Source: Goekera deserti
GTDB taxonomy: Bacteria > Actinomycetota > Actinomycetes > Mycobacteriales > Geodermatophilaceae
NCBI RefSeq assembly: GCF_010685995.1
Contig: NZ_JAAGWK010000036.1
Span: 1-64,000, forward strand
Direction: 5' to 3'
Length of the DNA: 64,000 nucleotides
How positions within the stretch are numbered: the stretch's first letter is position 1; the number at the start of each line of letters is the position of its first letter. Made by a program: the position numbers and the translations under genes. Positions 57,719 through 64,000 of the stretch are shown here, piece by piece. The notes under the pieces are model-generated. The model searched no databases, was not told the DNA's origin, and saw only the letters and a program-made list of their open reading frames with translations.

Positions 57719-57824
57719 GTCGTGACCCCGGTCCCGCTCTCTGTGTCGTGACCCCGGTCCCGCTTTCTGTACGGAGAGCGTGGTGGTGGGGCGGGTGATC
57801 ACTGCGCTCCCTGTACAGAGAGCG
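57719..57824. repeat. Tandem and inverted repeats between the two IspD-like genes
   Basis: A 26-base unit (GTCGTGACCCCGGTCCCGCT plus YTCTGT) is tandemly duplicated at 57719-57770. Two near-palindromes, 57761-57780 (CGCTTTCTGTACGGAGAGCG) and 57805-57824 (CGCTCCCTGTACAGAGAGCG), are variants of the perfect palindrome CGCTCTCTGTACAGAGAGCG. TGACCCC and GGGGTCA at the outside add a larger pairing. The site separates convergent genes, so termination is plausible. Confidence 0.7.
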
Positions 57825-57838
57825 TGGGGGTGGCGGGG

Positions 57839-58504
57839 TCAGCGTTCGGGGAGGGTGCGGCGCAGGGCGTGCAGGCACTCCAGCAGGGCGACGTCGTCGT
57901 CGTCGGTGATCCGGCGGGCCAGCGACGGCACCACCACCTCGACGACGTCGACGGCCCCGGCGACGAACTCCACCAGTTGCGGCAGGTCGGCCAGGTCGCC
58001 GGCCAGCGGGAACGCCTCGGCCAGGCGGTCCAGCAGCTGCTCGCCGACCACCAGCGGGGACGCCAGGGCCGCCAGGCGCTCACGGTCGACGGTGCCCACG
58101 ATGCACCCGTCGTCGACCTGCTTGATGGTGTCGGTGACCGGGCGCAGGCCGACGACGGCGCCGTCCGGGCGCAGGGCGGCGAGACACTCCCGGACGGCGC
58201 TGCTGGGCAGCAGCGGGCACATCGGGTCGTGCACCAGCAGACCCGAGGACGCGCTCCCGCGCCACGGCGCGTCCGGGGCGAGCACCGCCGACGGGGGCAC
58301 CCCGCGGGTGCGCCCGGCCACCACGGCGACGTCCAGGCCCTGCACGCCCTGCACCGACTCCAGGGCGTGGGCGACGAGCGGCCGGCCGAACAGCCGCAGC
58401 CCCGACGCGCTGCGCGGTCCGCGGTCGACCACGACGGCCAGCACGCCCTCGACGGGCACCCGGGCGGGGTCCTGCGGGACACCGCCCCGGGCAGCGGACG
58501 TCAC
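57839..58504 (-). CDS. Divergent IspD-like protein lacking the nucleotide loop
   Basis: This 221-residue protein has IspD layout (FGRPLVAHALESVQGVQGLD, LLVHDPMCPLLPSSAVRECL, IKQVDDGCIVGTVDRERLAA). The N-terminal loop LAAGxGxR is replaced by LAVVVDRGPRSASG, and DAARP by DPMCP. It is likely not a working cytidylyltransferase, or uses another substrate. It converges on ispD and is divergent from cysS. In M. tuberculosis one IspD stands here; two IspD-like genes side by side suggest duplication or replacement. Start GTG 58504 (MTSAARGGVPQDPARVPVEG) is a choice among several upstream codons. Confidence 0.65.
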   Translation of the reverse strand: MTSAARGGVPQDPARVPVEGVLAVVVDRGPRSASGLRLFGRPLVAHALESVQGVQGLDVAVVAGRTRGVPPSAVLAPDAPWRGSASSGLLVHDPMCPLLPSSAVRECLAALRPDGAVVGLRPVTDTIKQVDDGCIVGTVDRERLAALASPLVVGEQLLDRLAEAFPLAGDLADLPQLVEFVAGAVDVVEVVVPSLARRITDDDDVALLECLHALRRTLPER

Positions 58505-58645
58505 GGGACCGGGCGCGGGCACCGGTCCACGGTAGACGCGCCCCGGACCGGGGCTGCCCGTGCGGTGGACGCCCCCCGCCCCCGTCCCCGGTCGGGCGCC
58601 CCCGGTCCGCGCGGCCCGGGGGCACGCGCTCCGTAGACTCGGGCG

Positions 58646-60049
58646 GTGACCCTCCGCCTGTACGACACGGCCACGCGCGCCGTACGCGACTTCACGCCCC
58701 TGCGTGCAGGACAGGTCTCCGTGTACGTCTGCGGCCTCACCGTGCAGGGCCCCCCGCACGTCGGTCACGTGCGCGCGGCCCTGGCCTTCGACGTCCTGCG
58801 GCGCTGGCTGACGCACGGCGGGCTGGACGTCGTCTACGTCCGGAACGTCACCGACATCGACGACAAGATCCTCACCAAGGCCGAGGCGAACGGCGTCCCG
58901 TGGTGGGACTGGGCCTACCGCAACGAGCTGGCCTGCACCCGGGCCTACGACGTGCTGGGCACGTGGGCGCCCACCTACGAGCCCCGCGCCACCGGCCACG
59001 TGCCGGAGATGATCGAGCTGATGCAGCGGCTGATCGACCGCGGGCACGCCTACGCGGCCGGCGGCGACGTGTACTTCGACGTCCGTTCCTTCCCCGCCTA
59101 CGGGGAGCTCACCGGGCAGCGGGCCGACGACCTGCAGCCCGCCGCCGACACCGACACCGACGACCGCAAGCGCGACCCCCGGGACTTCGCGCTGTGGAAG
59201 GCGCACAAGCCGGGGGAGCCGGAGTCGGCGTCCTGGGCGACGCCGTGGGGCCGCGGCCGGCCCGGCTGGCACCTGGAGTGCTCGGCGATGGCCGGCAAGT
59301 ACCTGGGGTCCGAGTTCGACATCCACGGCGGCGGGCTCGACCTGCGCTTCCCGCACCACGAGAACGAGCAGGCCCAGTCCCGCGCCGCAGGCGACCCGTT
59401 CGCCCGGTACTGGCTGCACAACGGCTGGGTCACCCTCGGCGGGGAGAAGATGAGCAAGTCGATGGGCAACACCGCACTCGTCGAGGACGTCGTGACCCGG
59501 GTCCGGCCGGTCGAGCTGCGCTACTACCTGGTCACCCCGCACTACCGCTCCACGGTGGAGTTCACCGACACCGCGCTGGAGGAGGCCGCCTCGGCCTACC
59601 GGCGGCTGGAGTCCTTCGTGCGGCGGGCAGTCGAGCGGGTCGGAAGCACCGAGGTCGGGGCGGTGCCGGACGCCTTCGCCGCCGCCCTGGACGACGACCT
59701 GGGCACCCCGGCCGCGATCGCCGTGGTGCACGAGCACGTGACGGCGGGCAACACCGCCCTGGCCGAGGACGACGACGAGGCGCTGGTCGTGGCCGTGGGC
59801 GCCGTCCGTGCCATGCTCGGGGTGCTGGGGCTGGACCCGCTCGACCCGCAGTGGGCCACCGGCGGCGGGCAGGACAACCGGCTCGCCCAGGTGACCGACG
59901 GCCTGGTGTCCCTGGCGTTGGAGCAGCGCCAGGCGGCCCGCGCGCGCAAGGACTTCGCGGCGGCCGACGCCATCCGCGACCAGCTGACCACCCTCGGCGT
60001 CACCGTCGAGGACACACCGCACGGCCCCCGCTGGGCGGTGACCCGCTGA
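58646..60049 (+). CDS. cysS: Cysteinyl-tRNA synthetase
   Basis: This 467-residue class I enzyme has a zinc Cys in [20 protein letters not shown] (HIGH replaced by HVGH). [33 protein letters not shown] (zinc His) and [10 protein letters not shown] are further motifs. The C-terminal helical end is [20 protein letters not shown] 58646 follows TAGACT by 6 bases, so the mRNA is probably leaderless. It is followed by rlmB as in relatives. Confidence 0.96.
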   Translation: MTLRLYDTATRAVRDFTPLRAGQVSVYVCGLTVQGPPHVGHVRAALAFDVLRRWLTHGGLDVVYVRNVTDIDDKILTKAEANGVPWWDWAYRNELACTRAYDVLGTWAPTYEPRATGHVPEMIELMQRLIDRGHAYAAGGDVYFDVRSFPAYGELTGQRADDLQPAADTDTDDRKRDPRDFALWKAHKPGEPESASWATPWGRGRPGWHLECSAMAGKYLGSEFDIHGGGLDLRFPHHENEQAQSRAAGDPFARYWLHNGWVTLGGEKMSKSMGNTALVEDVVTRVRPVELRYYLVTPHYRSTVEFTDTALEEAASAYRRLESFVRRAVERVGSTEVGAVPDAFAAALDDDLGTPAAIAVVHEHVTAGNTALAEDDDEALVVAVGAVRAMLGVLGLDPLDPQWATGGGQDNRLAQVTDGLVSLALEQRQAARARKDFAAADAIRDQLTTLGVTVEDTPHGPRWAVTR

Positions 60050-60098
60050 AGAGCAGCGGGTCCGCCGCGGGGGGAGCACAGGGAGAGGTGACCCGCTG

Positions 60099-61073
60099 AT
60101 GGCGGGCAACAGTCAGCGCCGCGGTCGTTCCGAGGGCGCAGGCAAGAAGAAGGCCACCGCCGGCACCGGCGGCAAGAACCGCCGGTCGCTGGCCGGGCGC
60201 GGGGCGACCCCACCGGCCGCCGCGCGACCCAACCACCCGGCGCACGCGCGCGCCCAGGCCGCTGCGGCCCGCCGGGAGACCTACCAGCGGGCCCGGGCCC
60301 GGTCGCAGGAGCAGCCCGAGCTGCTGCTGGGCCGCAACCCGGTGCTGGAGGCGCTGCGCGCGTCCATCCCGGCGACGGCGTTGTACGTGGTCACCGGCGA
60401 CACGACGCGGGGCAGCACCGACGAGCGGATCGCCGAGGCGGTGCAGATCGCCGGCGACCGCGGCCTGCCGCTGATGGAGGTCGGCAAGGGCGAGTTCGAC
60501 CGGATGTCCAACGGTGCCCTGCACCAGGGCATCGGGCTCATGGTCCCGCCCTACGACTACGCGCACCCCGACGACCTGCTCGGCATCGCCCGGGACGCGC
60601 AGCGCCCGCCGCTGATCGTGGCGCTGGACGGCATCACCGACCCGCGCAACCTGGGCGCGGTCATCCGGTCGGCGGCGGCTTTCGACGCGCACGGCGTCGT
60701 CGTCCCGCAGCGCCGGTCGGTGGGCATGACCGGGTCCGCGTGGCGCACCAGCGCCGGCGCGGCCGCCCGGCTGCGGGTCGCCCGGGCGGTCAACCTGTCC
60801 CGGGCACTGGCGTCCTACCAGGACGCCGGCCTGCAGACGGTGGGCCTGGCCGCCGACGGCGACATCGACATCCACGACTACGACGGCTTCGCCGACCCGG
60901 TCGCGCTGGTCGTCGGCGCCGAGGGCGCCGGGCTGTCCCGGCTGGTCCGCGACCGCTGCGACGTGGTGGTGTCCATCCCGATCGGCCGGGCCACCGAGTC
61001 GCTCAACGTGAGCGTGGCGGCCAGCATCGCGCTGTTCGCCGCCGCGACCGCCCGGCGCGCCGCCGTCCGGTGA
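60099..61073 (+). CDS. rlmB: 23S rRNA (guanosine-2'-O-)-methyltransferase RlmB
   Basis: This 324-residue SpoU-family (SPOUT) enzyme modifies G2251 of 23S rRNA. A basic tail of about 75 residues ([20 protein letters not shown]) precedes the substrate-binding domain [20 protein letters not shown]. The SPOUT knot has [39 protein letters not shown] and [34 protein letters not shown] precedes ATG 60099. It is 49 bases after cysS and overlaps the cupin gene (GTGA). Confidence 0.94.
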   Translation: MAGNSQRRGRSEGAGKKKATAGTGGKNRRSLAGRGATPPAAARPNHPAHARAQAAAARRETYQRARARSQEQPELLLGRNPVLEALRASIPATALYVVTGDTTRGSTDERIAEAVQIAGDRGLPLMEVGKGEFDRMSNGALHQGIGLMVPPYDYAHPDDLLGIARDAQRPPLIVALDGITDPRNLGAVIRSAAAFDAHGVVVPQRRSVGMTGSAWRTSAGAAARLRVARAVNLSRALASYQDAGLQTVGLAADGDIDIHDYDGFADPVALVVGAEGAGLSRLVRDRCDVVVSIPIGRATESLNVSVAASIALFAAATARRAAVR

Positions 61074-61477
61074 CCACCGCAGGGCCGGGGGAGCCGCCCG
61101 CCGGCCCCCCGGCGACCGCGCGGCGCCTCGGTCTCGCCGCACACCCGGAGGGCGGCTGGTTCCGGCGCACCTGGGCCTCGCCGGCCGAGCTGGACGGGCG
61201 GCCCGCGGCGACCGCGATCCTGTTCCTGCTCGCGCCGGGGGAGGAGTCGGCCTGGCACACCGTGGACGCCGACGAGCTCTGGCTGTGGCACGGCCCCGGC
61301 GACCTGGTCCTGGAGCTCGGCGAGCCCGGTGAGGTGCTGCACCTGGGCCCGGGGACGCCGCAGGGTCTGGTCCCGGCCGGCCGCTGGCAGCGGGCCAGGC
61401 CGGCCGCCGACGTCGAGGTGCTGGTCAGCTGCGTGGTCTCGCCGGGCTTCCAGTGGTCGGGCTTCCACCTGCGCTGA
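61070..61477 (+). CDS. DUF985-type cupin protein
   Basis: This 135-residue cupin has the family pattern [54 protein letters not shown] and [17 protein letters not shown]. Cupins of this group may bind metal or sugar-like ligands; the activity is not known. It starts GTG in the rlmB stop and ends before a nucleotidyltransferase gene. Probably translated from the rlmB transcript. Confidence 0.85.
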   Translation: MTTAGPGEPPAGPPATARRLGLAAHPEGGWFRRTWASPAELDGRPAATAILFLLAPGEESAWHTVDADELWLWHGPGDLVLELGEPGEVLHLGPGTPQGLVPAGRWQRARPAADVEVLVSCVVSPGFQWSGFHLR

Positions 61478-61519
61478 CCGGACCTCGCGGCGACGGGACC
61501 GCGCTGCCATGGTGGTGCC

Positions 61520-62341
61520 GTGCTCGACGACGCCCGGCTGCTCGACATCGCCCGCGAGCTCACCGCCGTACGGGGCGTCGTCGGCGTGCTGCTCGGAGGC
61601 AGCCGGGCACGTGGCGACGCGACCCCGGAGTCCGACGTCGACCTCGGTGTGTACTACCGAGGCTCCCTGGACACCGCCGCGCTCGGCGCCCTGGCCCGTG
61701 AACTGGCCGGCCCGCACGCGATGGTGACCGAACCCGGCGACTGGGGGCCGTGGGTGGACGGAGGGGCCTGGCTGCACGTCGACGGGCTGGCCGTCGACTG
61801 GATCTATCGCGACGTCGAGCGCGTACGGACCTCCTGGGACGACGCCCGGCAGGGGCGGTATCGCTTCCACGCACAGGTCGGCCACCCGCTCGGCGTCCCC
61901 GACTTCGCCTACATCGGGGAAGTCGCGCTCGGTCGGGTGCTGAGCGACCCGACCGGTGAGCTCGCGGCGCTCCGCAGGCAGGCGGCCGAGTACCCGCCGG
62001 CGCTGCGCGAGGCCCTGGTTGCCGGGCTGTGGGAAGCCGAGTTCAGCCTCCGCATCGCCCGCAAGGCGGTGTCCCGCGCTGACGCCACGTACGTGGCCGG
62101 CTGCCTGTTCCGGCTGGTGGGACTGTCGGCCCACGCCCTGCACGGGCATGCGGGCCGCTGGTTGGTGAACGAGAAGGGGGCGGTCGCGTCGGCCGCTCGC
62201 CTACCCGGCGTCCCCGCGGACCTCGGTCGTCGCGCACACGGGGTGCTCACGGGCCTCGGTCCCCTGCCCGGGGACCTGGAACGGGCGGTCGCCTCGGCAG
62301 AGGTGCTGCTCGCCGACGTCCGGGCCCTGTGCGGGCGGTGA
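61520..62341 (+). CDS. Nucleotidyltransferase-domain protein
   Basis: This 273-residue protein has an MNT-type fold. The motif GVLLGGSRARGDATPESDVD followed by LGVYYRG holds the GS and DxD metal residues, and GLAVDWIYRDVE gives the third Asp. The C-terminal part is helical (RLVGLSAHALHGHAGRWLVN) and may bind the acceptor, as in aminoglycoside nucleotidyltransferases. Substrate unknown; possibly an antibiotic, a protein or RNA. Codon use is less biased than in its neighbours (CTATCG, GGTATCG appear), which may mean later acquisition. Start GTG 61520. Confidence 0.75.
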   Translation: MLDDARLLDIARELTAVRGVVGVLLGGSRARGDATPESDVDLGVYYRGSLDTAALGALARELAGPHAMVTEPGDWGPWVDGGAWLHVDGLAVDWIYRDVERVRTSWDDARQGRYRFHAQVGHPLGVPDFAYIGEVALGRVLSDPTGELAALRRQAAEYPPALREALVAGLWEAEFSLRIARKAVSRADATYVAGCLFRLVGLSAHALHGHAGRWLVNEKGAVASAARLPGVPADLGRRAHGVLTGLGPLPGDLERAVASAEVLLADVRALCGR

Positions 62342-62353
62342 CCGGGGCAGCCG

Positions 62354-63634
62354 TCACCCGATCAGTTCGGCGACGCTGTAGATGACCAGCCCGGCGAGCC
62401 CCCCGACGACGGTGCCGTTCACCCGGATCCACTGCAGGTCGGCGCCCACCTGCAGCTCGATCCGCCGGCTGGTCTCCTCGGTGTCCCAGCGGGCCACTGT
62501 GCTGCCCACCAGGTCCGCGACGTCCCCGGAGAACCGCTCGACGGCGTACCCGGCGCCGCGGCGTGCCTGGCGCTGGACCAGCTCGCGCACGTGCGGGTCG
62601 GTGCGCAGCAGGCCGGCCACCCGGCGGATCAGCCCGGCGACCCGGGCACGCAGCTCGGAGTCCGGGTCGGCCGCCGCGGCGACGACCGAGGTCTTGACCG
62701 TGCCCCACAGCGAGCCGGACCAGGTGCGGACCGCGGGCTGGTTGAGCAGCTCCAGCTTCAGCTGCTCGACCCGCGCGGCGGTGTCCGGGTCGGTGCGCAG
62801 GGCATGCACGTAGGCCCGCAGCCGGACGTCGTAGCTGCGCCGCAGCTCGTGCCGGTCGTCCTCGCCGACCTCGGCCAGGAACTGCTGCAGGCCGGCGAAC
62901 ACCCGGTCGAAGACCCGGTCGTCGACCCAGTCGGGCACCCACGAGGGGGACGCGTCGCCCAGCTGCGCCCGGAACACCAGCCGGTTCTCCTGCAGGAACT
63001 GCGCCAGGCCGGTCAGCCCCGCGGACAGCACCTCCTGGTGCCGGTCGCCGTCGACCACGAGCTCCAGCACCCGCGCGAGCAGCGGTGCCGCCGGCGTCTC
63101 CCGCAGCTTCCGGTCGGCGAACCCGGACACCGCCTCGCGCACCTCGTCGTCGGCCAGCAGGTCGGTCAGCGCGGTCAGCGCGGCCCCGGCGTCCCCGGCC
63201 AGCCGCTCGGCCCGGCCGGGGCCGGCCAGGAACTCACCCAGCCGGCCGGGGACGTCGACGGCGGCGATGCGCTCGTCGACGACGGCCCGGGTGAGGAAGT
63301 TGTCCTGCACGAAGGCGCCCAGGCTCGCCCCGATCTGGTCCTTCTTCCGCGGGATGATCGCGGTGTGCGGCACCGGGACCCGCAGCGGGTGCCGGAACAG
63401 CGCGGTGACGGCGAACCAGTCGGCCAGGGCGCCGACCATCGAGGCCTCCGCGGCGGCCCGGACGTAGCCGACCCAGGCACCGGCGTCGTCCCCGGCCAGC
63501 ACGCAGGCCAGGAACACCAGCGCAGCGACGAGGAACAGCCCGGTGGCCAGCAGCTTCATCCGCCGGAGGTCACGCGCCCGGGCGGGGTCGTCGAGGGAGG
63601 CGACCAGGGGAACGGACCGGGAGGGGGCGACCAC
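62354..63634 (-). CDS. DUF445 membrane protein
   Basis: This 426-residue protein of the DUF445 family has two N-terminal membrane segments (LLATGLFLVAALVFLACVLA and a second around YVRAAAEASMVGALADWFAV). The family phrase ALADWFAVTALFRHPLRVPV and TAIIPRKKDQIGASLGAFVQ follow. A long amphipathic helical region and a final membrane segment (VVGGLAGLVIYSVAELIG) complete it. Function unknown. GTG 63634 is 7 bases from TAGGCT on the minus strand: leaderless promoter. Confidence 0.85.
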   Translation of the reverse strand: MVAPSRSVPLVASLDDPARARDLRRMKLLATGLFLVAALVFLACVLAGDDAGAWVGYVRAAAEASMVGALADWFAVTALFRHPLRVPVPHTAIIPRKKDQIGASLGAFVQDNFLTRAVVDERIAAVDVPGRLGEFLAGPGRAERLAGDAGAALTALTDLLADDEVREAVSGFADRKLRETPAAPLLARVLELVVDGDRHQEVLSAGLTGLAQFLQENRLVFRAQLGDASPSWVPDWVDDRVFDRVFAGLQQFLAEVGEDDRHELRRSYDVRLRAYVHALRTDPDTAARVEQLKLELLNQPAVRTWSGSLWGTVKTSVVAAAADPDSELRARVAGLIRRVAGLLRTDPHVRELVQRQARRGAGYAVERFSGDVADLVGSTVARWDTEETSRRIELQVGADLQWIRVNGTVVGGLAGLVIYSVAELIG

Positions 63635-63656
63635 CCCCAGGAGCCTAGGTAAAGGA

Positions 63657-63758
63657 CCTGACTGCCCCCCACGACACCCTGCGGGCGCCGCGGGCCCCTG
63701 CAGTCAGGCCGTACTGCCCCCCACGACACCCTGCGGGCACCGCGGGCCCCTGCAGCCA
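63657..63758. repeat. Compound hairpin family 2-like, tandem copies C and D
   Basis: Copy C (63657-63708) has outer arms CCTGACTGC / GCAGTCAGG around a core starting CCCCCCACGACACCCTGCGG. Copy D (about 63711-63758) repeats the core nearly exactly (one base changed, GGGCG to GGGCA). Its outer arms have lost most pairing (GTACTGC / GCAGCCAGG). Architecture matches copies A and B, with a related but different core. Confidence 0.7.
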
Positions 63759-63763
63759 GGCCG

Positions 63764-63799
63764 GACCGCCCCCCACGGCGTGTGCCGTGAGGGGCGGTC
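63764..63799 (-). terminator. Terminator of the HtrA-like gene
   Basis: GACCGCCCC-C-CACGGC and GCCGTG-A-GGGGCGGTC pair around GTGT with one mismatch. It lies 22 bases beyond the stop of the minus-strand protease gene. Confidence 0.8.
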
Positions 63800-63821
63800 G
63801 GTGTGGCCCGGTGGCCGGGGG

Positions 63822-64000
63822 TCAGCTGGTGGCGGTGCCCAGCGTGACGTCGACCTGCCGGGTGTTGCCGTCCCGCTGCACCGTGAGCGTGACCTTCGCG
63901 CCGGGCTCGGCGCTGCGCACCGCGGCGGTCAGCTCGATGGAGCTGGTCACCGGCTCGCCGTCGACCGAGGTGATCACGTCACCGGGCTGGATGCCCGCCT
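63822..64000 (-). CDS. HtrA/DegP-like serine protease, PDZ end (partial)
   Basis: The 59 visible C-terminal residues read AGIQPGDVITSVDGEPVTSS, IELTAAVRSAEPGAKVTLTV, QRDGNTRQVDVTLGTATS. GIQPGDVITSVDG is the peptide-groove strand of a PDZ domain as found at the end of trypsin-like HtrA proteases of actinobacteria. The protease domain would lie beyond base 64000, so catalytic residues cannot be checked. Confidence 0.75.
   Translation of the reverse strand, partial: AGIQPGDVITSVDGEPVTSSIELTAAVRSAEPGAKVTLTVQRDGNTRQVDVTLGTATS

Noticed and set aside
61520-62341. Reading the nucleotidyltransferase gene as a toxin of a toxin-antitoxin pair
   Set aside because: At 273 residues with a long helical C-terminus and no small antitoxin gene next to it, it does not fit an MNT/HEPN or AbiE pair.

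Overview
The window is very GC-rich, densely packed DNA with many GTG starts and few gaps. It carries actinobacterial marker genes: Lsr2, CarD, a TopA with a lysine-rich tail, ClpC, DisA and LpqE. Gene order closely follows the conserved actinobacterial block that in Mycobacterium tuberculosis runs roughly from the MrfA-type helicase and topA through ppa, dacB, tilS, hpt, ftsH, the fol genes, panCD, lysS, lsr2, clpC, mutY, disA, radA and carD to cysS. Gene families and codon use suggest Geodermatophilaceae (Geodermatophilus, Blastococcus or Modestobacter type). This is inference, because no 16S gene is present.

Layout. Bases 1-2,070 are a decayed accessory edge: one end of an IS5-family element, an HTH gene cut by it, a metallophosphoesterase pseudogene and two orphan genes. 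Bases 2,468-15,343 hold the MrfA-like helicase, a small ESX-like protein with a DUF1023 hydrolase, topA, two methyltransferase genes (one broken by an amber codon), an MFS/dTMP kinase fusion and holB. After tRNA-Thr(CGT) come a CtpE-like P-type ATPase, ppa, dacB, a DUF2342 metalloprotease, a tilS-hpt in-frame fusion, ftsH and folE-folP-folB-folK-DUF3180. At 28.4-32.3 kb an osmoprotectant (OpuC/ProXVWZ-type) ABC transporter interrupts the conserved order. Then follow DUF1684, DUF6779, an SDR, DUF2520-panC-panD-nadB-nadC-coaX (overlapping operon), lysS, lsr2 and clpC. Bases 47.4-56.0 kb hold mutY, a monooxygenase, a membrane protein, disA, radA, an LpqE-like lipoprotein, a photolyase, a UbiA prenyltransferase and carD. 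The end has an aminoglycoside acetyltransferase remnant, ispF, two IspD-like genes, cysS, rlmB, a cupin, a nucleotidyltransferase, DUF445 and the PDZ end of an HtrA-like protease.

Themes: cofactor synthesis (folate, pantothenate/CoA, NAD, isoprenoid precursors), translation and DNA maintenance, proteolysis, osmotic response.

Most notable: (1) the ABC substrate-binding lipoprotein appears circularly permuted; (2) two families of intergenic palindromes show compensatory changes between copies, one with a constant core inside variable but complementary outer arms; (3) at least eight genes have a TANNNT box 6-7 bases before the start codon, indicating leaderless mRNAs; (4) two in-frame gene fusions; (5) several freshly decayed genes with nonsense codons at conserved residues.
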